Assembly (NCBI GenBank): GCA_006227805.1
Contig: SBFT01000388.1
Location: 1-22,824 of the forward strand
DNA from: Paracoccaceae bacterium
Lineage (GTDB): Bacteria; Pseudomonadota; Alphaproteobacteria; Rhodobacterales; Rhodobacteraceae
Reading direction: 5' to 3'
DNA: 22,824 nucleotides
Shown here: in pieces, positions 1 through 7,757 of the stretch
Numbering within the stretch: position 1 is the stretch's first letter
Layout: every line of letters starts with the position of its first letter
Notes under the pieces: generated by a model
Told to the model about the DNA's origin: nothing
Databases searched by the model: none
The model's input: only the letters and a program-made list of their open reading frames with translations
Translations under genes and position numbers: made by a program

Positions 1-1
1 G

Positions 2-25
2 AGGAAGACAGGGGAGATGCGCTGA
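2..25 (+). CDS. possible 3' end of an upstream CDS (last 7 codons)
   Basis: The frame starting at base 2 is open and ends at a TGA (23-25) whose last base is the A of the next gene's ATG. Such a TGATG junction is typical of translationally coupled operon genes, so this may be the tail of an upstream cistron. Only seven codons are visible (RKTGEMR) and nothing identifies the product. In operons of this kind a CoA-thioester ring hydroxylase would be a plausible neighbour, but that is a guess. Confidence 0.3.
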   Translation, partial: RKTGEMR

Positions 26-744
26 TGCGGCGGGTTCTGGTCACAGGGGGCGGATCGGGGATCGGGCGCGCGGTGGCGCGGGATTTCGCGGGCCTGGGCG
101 ATCACGTGACGATCACGGGTCGGCGGATGGACGCGCTGCGCGAGACCGATGGCGGGCGCGGCATGGCCTGCGTCACCGCCGACGTGACGGACGAGGCGCA
201 GGTGGCGGCGCTGCTTGCCGAGCCTTTCGACGTGGTGATCGCCAATGCCGGCATCGCGCCTTCGGCGCCCATCGCCAGGATGAGCCTGTCCGATTGGGAC
301 GATGTGATGCGGATCAATCTGACGGGGGTCTTCCTGACCTTCCGCGAGGCCTTGCGGGGGATGGGACCCGGCGGGCGGCTGATCGCCATGGCCTCGACCG
401 CGTCCTTGCAGGGCGGCGCCGGGATCGGGGCCTATGTCGCGTCGAAGCACGGCGTTCTGGGGCTGGTGCGGTCGGTCGCGATCGAGGTGGCGCGCAAGGG
501 GATCACCTGCAACGCGGTCTGTCCGGGCTTCGTCGAGACCGAAATGGCGGAAGGCGCGGTGCGCAACGTGATGGAGGCCATGGGCCTTGACCGGGATGCG
601 GCGACGGCCAAGATCGTCGCGCGCAACCCGATGAAGCGCATGATTTCGGTCGACGAGGTGGCCGCGGCGGTGCGGTTCCTGGCTTCTCCGCAAGCCAGCA
701 TGGTGAACGGGCACGCCTTGTCGGTGTCCGGAGGCGAGATATGA
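25..744 (+). CDS. SDR-family oxidoreductase, probably 3-hydroxyacyl-CoA dehydrogenase-like
   Basis: This 239-residue protein is a classical short-chain dehydrogenase/reductase. It has the Rossmann glycine motif TGGGSGIG (residues 7-14), NAG at 74-76, and the catalytic set N98, S124, Y137 and K141 (YxxxK), followed by a PG motif near 167. Its length is normal for the family. The start is supported by AGGGGAG at about 10-16, and by the TGATG overlap with a possible upstream frame. Its stop overlaps the next gene by 4 nt (ATGA). In an operon with a CoA ligase, a crotonase and an acyl-CoA dehydrogenase, the likely role is NAD(P)-dependent oxidation of a hydroxyl on a CoA-bound ring-derived or beta-oxidation intermediate. 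The substrate cannot be read from the sequence. Confidence 0.9.
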   Translation: MRRVLVTGGGSGIGRAVARDFAGLGDHVTITGRRMDALRETDGGRGMACVTADVTDEAQVAALLAEPFDVVIANAGIAPSAPIARMSLSDWDDVMRINLTGVFLTFREALRGMGPGGRLIAMASTASLQGGAGIGAYVASKHGVLGLVRSVAIEVARKGITCNAVCPGFVETEMAEGAVRNVMEAMGLDRDAATAKIVARNPMKRMISVDEVAAAVRFLASPQASMVNGHALSVSGGEI

Positions 745-1205
745 CGCTGACCCGCGAGAAGACCCTGTCCGAGCCCGCCAGCAAGGCGCGGCTGCGGCTG
801 TGGTTGCGGCTTCTGCGGGTGACGCGCGAGGTCGAGGGCGAGCTGCGCGAGAAGCTGCGCCGCGATCATGCCACCACGCTGCCGCGCTTCGACGTGATGG
901 CGGCCCTGTCGCGCAATCCCGAAGGGTTGAAGATGAGCGAATTGTCCGGTGTCCTGCGCGTCTCGAACGGCAATGTCACCGGCATCATCGAGCGGCTGGT
1001 CGAGGAAGGCCATGTGCTGCGCGCCGTGGTCGATGGCGACCGGCGGGCGTTCTCGGTTCGACTGACCGAGGCGGGCCGGGCCGAATTCGCGCGGCAGGCG
1101 GCCGAGCACGAGGCCTGGATCGACGCGGCCTTGTCCGCGATCAGCCCCGAGGATGCGGGCGAGATAACACGGCGCCTCGGCGCGCTGACGAAAAGGGAGG
1201 GGTAG
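741..1205 (+). CDS. MarR-family transcriptional regulator
   Basis: This 154-residue protein has the MarR layout. Flanking N- and C-terminal helices would form the dimer interface. The winged helix-turn-helix includes a recognition helix at about 75-90 (SNGNVTGIIERLVEEG) and a wing containing the DGDRRA signature at 99-104, followed by the usual LTEAGR. The gene overlaps the SDR stop by 4 nt and lies 3 nt before the crotonase, so it is co-transcribed with the enzymes it probably controls. MarR-type repressors of aromatic catabolism are commonly released by an aromatic acid or an aryl-CoA thioester. The ligand here is inferred, and the operator presumably lies upstream of the window. Confidence 0.9.
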   Translation: MTLTREKTLSEPASKARLRLWLRLLRVTREVEGELREKLRRDHATTLPRFDVMAALSRNPEGLKMSELSGVLRVSNGNVTGIIERLVEEGHVLRAVVDGDRRAFSVRLTEAGRAEFARQAAEHEAWIDAALSAISPEDAGEITRRLGALTKREG

Positions 1206-1208
1206 GGC

Positions 1209-2012
1209 ATGGGCCTGGCCGACACGACGCATTTTCTCTGCCGGATCGAGGGCGGCATCGCGACCGTCTCGCTGAACCGGCCCGACCGGAAGAACCCGCT
1301 GACCTTCGAGAGCTACGCCGAGTTGCGCGACTGGTTCCGCGCGCTGCCCTATACCGACGAGGTGAAGGCGGTGGTCTTCGCCTCGAACGGTGGCAATTTC
1401 AGTTCCGGCGGCGATGTACACGACATCATCGGGCCGCTGACGCGGATGAACATGAAGGAGCTTCTGGCCTTCACCCGGATGACGGGCGACCTGGTCAAGG
1501 CGATGGTGAATTGCGGCAAGCCTGTGATCGCCGCGATCGACGGCATCTGCGTCGGTGCAGGCGCGATCATCGCCATGGCGTCCGACCTGCGCATCGGCAC
1601 GCCGGAGGCCAAGACCGCGTTTCTGTTCACCCGCGTCGGCCTTGCGGGCTGCGACATGGGGGCCTGCGCGATCCTGCCCCGGATCATCGGACAGGGACGG
1701 GCGGCGGAACTGCTCTATACCGGGCGGTCGATGAGCGCCGAGGAGGGCGAGCGCTGGGGCTTCTTCAACCGGCTGGTGGCAGGCGACGCGCTGGAGGCCG
1801 AGGCGCGCGACTGGGCGGAACGGATCGTTGCGGGGCCCAATTTCGCGCATATGATGACCAAGACCATGCTGGCGCAGGAATGGTCCATGTCGATCGAGCA
1901 GGCGATCGAGGCCGAGGCCCAGGCCCAGGCGATCTGCATGCAGACCGAGGATTTCGTGCGTGCCTACAAGGCCTTCGTCGCCAAGGAAAAACCGGTGTTC
2001 GAGGGCGATTGA
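1209..2012 (+). CDS. atypical crotonase / enoyl-CoA hydratase-family protein
   Basis: This 267-residue protein has the crotonase fold. The first oxyanion-hole segment GGNFSSGGD is at 61-69, the second (GICVGAGAIIAM) at about 112-123, and LPRIIGQGRAAEL follows at about 156-168. The two glutamates that drive water addition in classical hydratases are missing: the GGGCE position holds Ile120, and the PEI region reads FTRV (140-143) with no acidic residue. An Asp is present in GLAGCDMGA (D149), near where MenB-type crotonases carry an Asp. The protein may therefore be a hydrolase, ring-opening enzyme or isomerase rather than a simple hydratase. It lies 3 nt after marR; the 48-nt gap after it holds copy A of the repeat. 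Confidence 0.85.
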   Translation: MGLADTTHFLCRIEGGIATVSLNRPDRKNPLTFESYAELRDWFRALPYTDEVKAVVFASNGGNFSSGGDVHDIIGPLTRMNMKELLAFTRMTGDLVKAMVNCGKPVIAAIDGICVGAGAIIAMASDLRIGTPEAKTAFLFTRVGLAGCDMGACAILPRIIGQGRAAELLYTGRSMSAEEGERWGFFNRLVAGDALEAEARDWAERIVAGPNFAHMMTKTMLAQEWSMSIEQAIEAEAQAQAICMQTEDFVRAYKAFVAKEKPVFEGD

Positions 2013-2019
2013 TGGCGGT

Positions 2020-2056
2020 TTTGCGTATTTTTGACCAGAAAGAAGCAGGAGCGCGC
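2020..2056 (+). repeat. interspersed repeat, copy A, carrying the next gene's ribosome binding site
   Basis: This 37-nt sequence is identical to copy B at 15655-15691. It begins TTTGCGTATTTTTGACCAG and ends in AAGCAGGAGCGCGC. The AGGAG at 2047-2051 lies 9 nt before the acyl-CoA dehydrogenase ATG at 2061, so the repeat provides its Shine-Dalgarno sequence. It fills most of the 48-nt gap after the crotonase stop. Its AT-rich core stands out from the GC-rich surroundings. Confidence 0.9.
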
Positions 2057-2060
2057 ATCG

Positions 2061-3200
2061 ATGCCTGACCGCAGCTTTCTCGACTGGCCCTTCTTCGAGG
2101 ACCGACATCGCGAACTTGCGGTTCACCTGGAAAGCTGGGCCTCGGCGCATCTGCCGGTGGATCATTCGGACGTGGACGCGGCCTGCCGGGGGCTGGTGGC
2201 GGATCTGGGGCAGGCGGGCTTCCTGCGACATACCGGCGGCGATCTGGATGTGCGCACGCTCTGCCTGATCCGCGAGACGCTGGCGCGCCATGACGGTCTT
2301 GCCGATTTCGCCTTCGCGATGCAGGGCCTGGGGACCGGGGCGATCTCGCTCTTCGGGTCCGTGGACCAGCAGGCCTGGCTCGAGAAGACGCGGGCTGGGC
2401 GGGCGATTTCCGCCTTCGCGCTGACCGAGCCGCAATCGGGATCGGACGTCGCCAATTCCACCATGACCGCCACGCGCGACGGCAACCACTTCGTCCTGAA
2501 CGGCGAGAAAACGTGGATTTCCAACGGTGGTATCGCCGATGTCTATACGCTGTTTGCCCGGACGGGCGAGGGACCGGGCGCGAAGGGGTTGTCGTGCTTC
2601 GTCGTGACCCCCGACCTGCCCGGCTTCGAAGTCGTCGAGCGGTTGCAGGTGATCGCGCCGCATCCGCTGGCGACGCTGCGCTTCACCGATGTGCGGGTGC
2701 CGGCGGATGCCCTGATCGGGGATCCCGGTGCGGGGTTCCGCATCGCCATGTCGGTGCTGGACGTCTTCCGGTCGACCGTCGCGGCGGCGGCCTTGGGCTT
2801 TGCGCGGCGCGCGCTGGACGAAGCCGTTGCACGGGTCACGTCGCGGCAGGTGCAGGGCGCGCCCTTGTCCGACTTGCAGTTGGTGCAGGGCCATATCGCC
2901 GACATGGCGCTGGAAATCGACGCGGCGGCGCTGCTGATCTACCGTGCGGCCTGGATGAAGGACCGGGGAGCCGCGCGGATCACGCGCGAGGCGGCGATGG
3001 CCAAGCTCTACGCGACCGAGGCCGCGCAGCGCGTGATCGACGCCGCCGTTCAGCTGCATGGCGGCGACGGGGTGCGCACCGGTCAGATGGTGGAAAGCCT
3101 CTACCGCGAGATCCGCGCGCTGCGCATCTATGAGGGCGCGTCCGACGTGCAGCGCGTGGTGATTGCGCGCCAGACCCTGGGCGCGCTGGCAGGGGGATAG
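2061..3200 (+). CDS. acyl-CoA dehydrogenase (aromatic-CoA operon)
   Basis: This 379-residue flavoprotein fits the acyl-CoA dehydrogenase family, which forms an alpha,beta double bond in an acyl-CoA and passes electrons to ETF. The FAD/substrate segment FALTEPQSGSD is at about 119-129, followed by NGEKTWISNG (147-156). The C-terminal part has LHGGDG and then YEGASDVQR, with E358 as the expected catalytic base. I chose the ATG at 2061 because AGGAG from the repeat lies 9 nt upstream. An upstream in-frame ATG at 2031 would translate the repeat itself. The ligase gene starts 3 nt after the stop. The enzyme probably oxidises a ring-derived, possibly alicyclic, acyl-CoA. Confidence 0.93.
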   Translation: MPDRSFLDWPFFEDRHRELAVHLESWASAHLPVDHSDVDAACRGLVADLGQAGFLRHTGGDLDVRTLCLIRETLARHDGLADFAFAMQGLGTGAISLFGSVDQQAWLEKTRAGRAISAFALTEPQSGSDVANSTMTATRDGNHFVLNGEKTWISNGGIADVYTLFARTGEGPGAKGLSCFVVTPDLPGFEVVERLQVIAPHPLATLRFTDVRVPADALIGDPGAGFRIAMSVLDVFRSTVAAAALGFARRALDEAVARVTSRQVQGAPLSDLQLVQGHIADMALEIDAAALLIYRAAWMKDRGAARITREAAMAKLYATEAAQRVIDAAVQLHGGDGVRTGQMVESLYREIRALRIYEGASDVQRVVIARQTLGALAGG

Positions 3201-3203
3201 GAC

Positions 3204-4826
3204 ATGACACTGGGACCGACCGGACATATCGACACCTTCGCGCGCGACAATCTTCCGCCCCCGGGACAATGGCCGGACCTGCCCCAGGACCTGTTTCCCT
3301 ATCCCGAATACCTGAACGCAGCCGTCGAGTTGACCGACGCGATGGTGGCAAGGGGCTTCGGCGATCACACCGCGCTGATCGGCAACGGGCGGCGGCGCAC
3401 CTACAAGGAACTTGCGGACTGGACCAATCGCCTGGCCCATGCGCTGGTCGAGGATCTGGGCGTGAAGCCCGGCAACCGGGTGCTGATCCGGTCGGCGAAC
3501 AACCCCGCGATGGTCGCCTGCTGGCTGGCCGCGACCAAGGCGGGGGCGGTCGTCGTCAACACCATGCCGATGCTGCGCGCGGGCGAGTTGGGGCAGATCG
3601 TCGACAAGGCCCGGATCGAATTCGCGCTCTGCGACACGCGGCTGATGGACGAGATCGTGGCCTGCGCGAAGGACTCGCAATACCTCAGGAAGGTAATCGG
3701 GTTCGACGGAACCTCGAACCATGACGCGGAACTCGACCGGCTGGCGCTGCAGAAATCCGTGCGCTTCGAGGCGGTCAGGACGGGCCGCGATGACGTGGCG
3801 CTGCTGGGCTTCACCAGCGGCACGACGGGGAACCCCAAGGCCACGATGCATTTCCACCGCGACCTGCTGATCATCGCGGACGGCTATGCGAAAGAGGTTC
3901 TAGGCGTGACGCCCGAGGATGTCTTCGTGGGCTCGCCTCCGCTTGCCTTCACCTTCGGGCTGGGGGGCCTCGCCATCTTCCCCTTGCGCTTCGGGGCGGC
4001 CGCGACGCTTCTGGAACAGGCGACGCCCCCCAACATGGTCGAGATCATCCAGACCTACAAGGCGACCGTCTGCTTCACGGCGCCCACCGCCTATCGCGCC
4101 ATGCTCTCGGCGATGGAGCAGGGGGCGGACCTGTCATCCCTGCGCGCCGCCGTCAGCGCGGGCGAAACCCTGCCGGCGCCGGTCTACGAGGACTGGATGA
4201 AGAAGACCGGCAAGCCCATGCTGGACGGCATCGGCGCGACCGAGATGCTGCATATCTTCATCTCGAACCGCTTCGACGATCACCGCCCCGCCTGCACCGG
4301 CAAGCCCGTCACGGGGTATGAGGCCAGGATCGTCGACGAGGCGGGCCGCGAGGTGCCGCCGGGCACGGTGGGCCGCCTGGCGGTCCGCGGGCCGACGGGG
4401 TGCCGCTATCTCGCCGACGAGCGCCAGAAGGCTTATGTCCAGAATGGCTGGAACATCACCGGCGACGCCTTCACGATGGACGAGGACGGCTATTTCCACT
4501 TCGCCGCGCGCAACGACGACATGATCATCTCGTCGGGCTACAACATCGCGGGCCCCGAGGTTGAGGCGGCGCTTCTGTCGCATCCGCAGGTCGCCGAATG
4601 CGCCGTCATCGGCGTTGCGGACGAGGCGCGCGGCCAGATCGTCCAGGCTCATGTGGTGCTGCGCGCCGGGGTTTCGGGGGATGACGCGCTGGCCAAGGCG
4701 TTGCAGGATCACGTCAAGGCGGTGATCGCGCCCTACAAGTATCCCCGGTCGGTCGTCTTCTGCACCGAATTGCCGAAGACCCAGACCGGAAAGATCCAGC
4801 GGTTCCGCCTGCGGGACCGGACATGA
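3204..4826 (+). CDS. aryl-CoA ligase, benzoate / 2-aminobenzoate-CoA ligase type
   Basis: This 540-residue ANL-superfamily enzyme would activate a carboxylic acid with ATP and CoA through an acyl-adenylate. The phosphate-binding loop TSGTTGNPK lies at 204-212, GIGATEML follows in the middle, and the hinge region contains ITGD and DDMIISSGYNIAGPEVE. The C-terminal catalytic Lys is in LPKTQTGK (K530). Length and motif spacing match benzoate-CoA and 2-aminobenzoate-CoA ligases. The gene is 3 nt after the acyl-CoA dehydrogenase and is followed by a Liv-type importer, which suggests an imported aromatic acid as substrate. Which acid is not determined; 2-aminobenzoate is my preferred guess from the operon composition. 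Confidence 0.9.
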   Translation: MTLGPTGHIDTFARDNLPPPGQWPDLPQDLFPYPEYLNAAVELTDAMVARGFGDHTALIGNGRRRTYKELADWTNRLAHALVEDLGVKPGNRVLIRSANNPAMVACWLAATKAGAVVVNTMPMLRAGELGQIVDKARIEFALCDTRLMDEIVACAKDSQYLRKVIGFDGTSNHDAELDRLALQKSVRFEAVRTGRDDVALLGFTSGTTGNPKATMHFHRDLLIIADGYAKEVLGVTPEDVFVGSPPLAFTFGLGGLAIFPLRFGAAATLLEQATPPNMVEIIQTYKATVCFTAPTAYRAMLSAMEQGADLSSLRAAVSAGETLPAPVYEDWMKKTGKPMLDGIGATEMLHIFISNRFDDHRPACTGKPVTGYEARIVDEAGREVPPGTVGRLAVRGPTGCRYLADERQKAYVQNGWNITGDAFTMDEDGYFHFAARNDDMIISSGYNIAGPEVEAALLSHPQVAECAVIGVADEARGQIVQAHVVLRAGVSGDDALAKALQDHVKAVIAPYKYPRSVVFCTELPKTQTGKIQRFRLRDRT

Positions 4827-4834
4827 CCGGCGCC

Positions 4835-4859
4835 GGTCGCGGCGGATGCGCCGCCGACC
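4835..4859 (+). other. GC-rich intercistronic hairpin between ligase and binding-protein genes
   Basis: GGTC (4835-4838) and GCGGCG (4839-4844) pair with CGCCGC (4849-4854) and GACC (4856-4859), with one bulged base and a GATG loop. No T-tract follows, so it is a poor intrinsic terminator. It may slow RNA decay or adjust expression of the downstream binding protein, which in ABC operons is usually made in excess. The rest of the 118-nt gap shows only the binding protein's RBS. Confidence 0.4.
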
Positions 4860-4932
4860 GACGCCGCGGGGGCGCCGTGGACGAGGGCACGCGGCGGTTC
4901 CGGGACGAAGAACCCTCGGAAACGAAGAACAT

Positions 4933-4937
4933 GGGAG
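4933..4937 (+). promoter_or_regulatory. Shine-Dalgarno GGGAG deciding the binding-protein start
   Basis: GGGAG lies 7 nt before the ATG at 4945 but only 1 nt before the alternative in-frame ATG at 4939. The spacing favours 4945, which also gives a compact signal peptide beginning MKLR. Confidence 0.65.
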
Positions 4938-4944
4938 AATGGAC

Positions 4945-6081
4945 ATGAAACTCAGGACAATCCTTGCCGCCGTGTCGATGGCGGCACTGGCGGTCGCGGC
5001 CCAGGCCGAAGGGGTGAAGGTGGGCATGATCACCACGCTTTCGGGCGGCGGCGCGGGCCTTGGCATAGACGTGCGCGACGGCTTCATGCTGGCGGTCAAG
5101 CAATCGGGCCGCAGCGACATCGAGGTGGTGATCGAGGACGACCAGCAGAAGCCCGAAATCGCGGTGCAGCTGGCCGACAAGATGGTCCAGGCCGAACAGG
5201 TCGACATCCTGACCGGCATCATCTGGTCGAACCTGGCCATGGCGGTCGTGCCCTCGGTGACGGCGCAGGGCAAGATCTACCTGTCGCCCAATGCCGGACC
5301 TTCGGCGCTGGCGGGCAAGGGCTGCCATCCGAACTATTTCAACGTGGCCTGGCAGAACGACGCGCTGCACGAAGCGGCGGGGGCCTATGCCAATGACGCG
5401 GGCTTTGCCAATGCCTTCATCCTGGCGCCGAACTACCCGGCGGGCCAGGACGCGCTGACCGGCTTCAAGCGCATGTTCAAGGGCAACCTGGCGGGCGAGA
5501 TCTACACCAAGCTGGGCCAGACCGACTACGCGGCCGAGATCGCGCAGATCCGCGCCTCGGGCGCGGACAGCGTCTACTTCTTCCTGCCGGGCGGCATGGG
5601 CATTTCCTTCCTCAAGCAATATGCCGACAGCGGCGTCGGCCTGCCCCTGGTGGGCCCGGCCTTCAGCTTCGACCAGGGCATCCTGCAGGCGGTGGGTGCC
5701 GCTGCGCTGGGCGTCAAGAACACCTCGCAATGGGGCAAGGACATCGACAACCCGGTCAACAAGGCCTTCGTCGAAAGCTTCCAGGCCGAATACGGCCGCC
5801 TGCCGTCGCTCTATGCCAGCCAGGGCTTCGACACCGCGAACCTGATGATCTCGGCCATGGGCAAGGCCGACGTGAAGGACACCGCCGCCTTCACCGCCGC
5901 CCTGAAGGAGGCCGACTTCGCCTCGACCCGGGGCAAGTTCTCGTTCGGGGCGAACAACCATCCCGTTCAGGACATCTATGTCCGCGAGGTGATCCAGGAA
6001 GGTGACGTCTTCACCAACCGCATCATCGGCACCGCCCTGACCGATCACGGCGATGTCTACGCGGCCGAGTGCCAGATGTAA
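4945..6081 (+). CDS. ABC transporter periplasmic substrate-binding protein, Liv/aromatic-acid type
   Basis: This 378-residue protein begins with a Sec signal peptide: a basic start, a hydrophobic stretch, and likely cleavage after AQA (about residue 21). The mature part starts EGVKVGMITTLSGG, the opening of the type-I periplasmic-binding fold of LivK-like receptors. It would capture the substrate in the periplasm for the permeases and ATPases encoded downstream. Members of this family in aromatic operons bind benzoate-like acids rather than branched-chain amino acids. The position directly after an aryl-CoA ligase supports an aromatic ligand here. The BKACE gene follows after 21 nt. Confidence 0.9.
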   Translation: MKLRTILAAVSMAALAVAAQAEGVKVGMITTLSGGGAGLGIDVRDGFMLAVKQSGRSDIEVVIEDDQQKPEIAVQLADKMVQAEQVDILTGIIWSNLAMAVVPSVTAQGKIYLSPNAGPSALAGKGCHPNYFNVAWQNDALHEAAGAYANDAGFANAFILAPNYPAGQDALTGFKRMFKGNLAGEIYTKLGQTDYAAEIAQIRASGADSVYFFLPGGMGISFLKQYADSGVGLPLVGPAFSFDQGILQAVGAAALGVKNTSQWGKDIDNPVNKAFVESFQAEYGRLPSLYASQGFDTANLMISAMGKADVKDTAAFTAALKEADFASTRGKFSFGANNHPVQDIYVREVIQEGDVFTNRIIGTALTDHGDVYAAECQM

Positions 6082-6102
6082 GCGACGGGGACACCGGGGG
6101 AC

Positions 6103-6840
6103 ATGTTGCAGGCCTGCCTGAACGGCGGGCGCACCGGGGCGGAAGCCCCGGGCGTGCCGGTCACACCGAAGGATCTGGCGCGCGACGCGCTGGCCGTGCG
6201 CAAGGCGGGCGCGCAGGAACTGCATGTCCATCCCCGCAACCTGGCGGGCGCCGAGACCCTGGCGCCCGCCGACGTCGCCGCCTGCCTGACCGCGATCCGC
6301 GCCGCCGTGCCGGGGATGAAGGTGGGTCTCGGCACCGGCGCCTGGATCGGGCCGGGCGGGCGGCAGCGACATGCCCACATGAGGGCCTGGGAGGTTCTGC
6401 CGGATTACGTCTCGGTCAACCTCAACGAGGCCGATTGCGTCGAGGTGATGAAGCTGATGCATGAGCGCGACATCGGCATCGAGGCGGGGGTCTGGTCGCT
6501 GGCCGATGCCCGCCGCCTCTGCCGCGAGGTGAACAAGTCCGATCTTCTGCGCGTGCTAATCGAGATGCGCGACGTGCCCGGCCCCGAAGCCCGGGCCGAG
6601 GCGATGCACTGCATCACCTATCTGCGCGACCGTGGCGTGACGGCGCCGATCCTCTTGCACGGGCAGGAGCGCAGCGCCTGGCCCTGCGTGATCGAGGCGG
6701 CGCGGCTGGGCCTCGACACGCGGATGGGGTTCGAGGATGTGCTCGACCTGCCGGGCGGCATGCCGGCGCCGTCGAACGCGGCTCTGGTCGCCTGCGCGCG
6801 CGACCTGATCGACCACACGCTGCGGGACGTCGGGCCATGA
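6103..6840 (+). CDS. BKACE-family beta-keto acid cleavage enzyme (DUF849, 3-keto-5-aminohexanoate cleavage protein-like)
   Basis: This 245-residue protein belongs to the short branch of the BKACE family. These Zn enzymes condense a beta-keto acid with acetyl-CoA and release acetoacetate plus a new acyl-CoA. The metal-binding HVH is at 41-43 (HVHPR) and the third ligand is probably E211 in GFED. GLGTGAW corresponds to the family's GLSTG strand, and HGQE and SNAALV are also present. The family usually runs 270-310 residues; the shorter length reflects a brief N-terminus starting MLQACLNGG. The gene sits inside the transporter set, 21 nt after the binding protein, and overlaps livH by 4 nt (ATGA). 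It probably acts late in the ring-degradation pathway; the substrate is unknown. Confidence 0.88.
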   Translation: MLQACLNGGRTGAEAPGVPVTPKDLARDALAVRKAGAQELHVHPRNLAGAETLAPADVAACLTAIRAAVPGMKVGLGTGAWIGPGGRQRHAHMRAWEVLPDYVSVNLNEADCVEVMKLMHERDIGIEAGVWSLADARRLCREVNKSDLLRVLIEMRDVPGPEARAEAMHCITYLRDRGVTAPILLHGQERSAWPCVIEAARLGLDTRMGFEDVLDLPGGMPAPSNAALVACARDLIDHTLRDVGP

Positions 6841-7754
6841 GCGTCCTGCTGCTGATCGAGCAGATCCTGAACGGTCTGCAATTCGGGCTGATGCTGTTCC
6901 TGATCTCGGCGGGGCTGACGCTGATCTTCGGGGTCATGGGGATCATCAACCTGGCGCATGGCTCGCTCTACATGGTCGGCGCCTTCGCGGCCGCCGCCGG
7001 GGCCGCGGCGACGGGGTCCTTCGTGCTGGGGCTGGGCGCCGCCCTGATGGCCGCCGCGATCGCGGGCGTGATCGTCGAGGTTCTGGTGATCCGGCGTCTT
7101 TACGACCGCGATCACCTGGACCAGGTGCTGGCCACCTTCGCGCTGATCCTGATCTTTTCGGAAGGAACGCGCTGGGTCTTCGGGTCGTTCCCGCTCTACC
7201 TTGACGTGCCGTCCTGGCTGTCGGGCGCGGTGACGCTGCCGGGGGGCATTCCCTATCCGCTCTATCGGCTGACGATCATCGGGATCGGGCTGGCGGTCGC
7301 GGCGGGGCTGTTCCTGCTGATCGCGAAGACCCGCGTCGGCATCCGCATCCGCGCGGGTGAATCGGACCGCGAGATGATCGCGGCGCTGGGTGTCGACATC
7401 TCGAAGCTCTACACGCTGGTCTTCGCGCTCGGCGCCGCGCTCGCGGGCTTCGCCGGGGCTCTGGTCGGCGCGATCCAGTCGGTCCAGGTCGGCATGGGGG
7501 AACCGATGCTGATCCTCGCCTTCGTCACCATCGTCATCGGGGGGATCGGGTCGATCAAGGGGGCCTTCGTGGGCGCGATCCTCGTGGGTCTGACCGACAC
7601 GCTGGGCCGCTTCCTCCTGCCGGTCCTCTTCGGGGTCTTCATGGAGCCCTCCTCGGCCACCGCCGTCGGTTCGGCCCTGGCGTCGATGCTGATCTACATC
7701 CTGATGGCGGGGGTCCTGATCTTCCGGCCCACCGGCCTTTACGGAAAGGCCTGA
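6837..7754 (+). CDS. livH: branched-chain amino acid-type ABC permease, LivH family
   Basis: This 305-residue, very hydrophobic protein shows the LivH pattern of about eight membrane segments. The family signature is in the first third (SAGLTLIFGVMGIINLAHG), and the cytoplasmic loop with RIRAGESDREMIAALGVD contacts the ATPases. A late GGIGSIKGAFVGAILVGL segment is also typical. It forms the inner-membrane channel with the LivM-like partner encoded 3 nt downstream. Its start overlaps the BKACE stop by 4 nt. The cargo is more likely an aromatic acid than an amino acid, judging from the operon. Confidence 0.92.
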   Translation: MSVLLLIEQILNGLQFGLMLFLISAGLTLIFGVMGIINLAHGSLYMVGAFAAAAGAAATGSFVLGLGAALMAAAIAGVIVEVLVIRRLYDRDHLDQVLATFALILIFSEGTRWVFGSFPLYLDVPSWLSGAVTLPGGIPYPLYRLTIIGIGLAVAAGLFLLIAKTRVGIRIRAGESDREMIAALGVDISKLYTLVFALGAALAGFAGALVGAIQSVQVGMGEPMLILAFVTIVIGGIGSIKGAFVGAILVGLTDTLGRFLLPVLFGVFMEPSSATAVGSALASMLIYILMAGVLIFRPTGLYGKA

Positions 7755-7757
7755 GCC

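Noticed and set aside
2031..2060. Upstream ATG start for the acyl-CoA dehydrogenase, adding ten residues
   Set aside because: The extension would be translated from the interspersed repeat and has no RBS, whereas AGGAG within the repeat is well spaced for 2061.
432..3857. A minus-strand open frame of about 1141 codons opposite the SDR, MarR, crotonase and dehydrogenase genes
   Set aside because: It has no recognisable domain, is rich in Arg, Gly, His and Gln as expected from the antisense of GC-rich codons, and lies over well-identified plus-strand genes.
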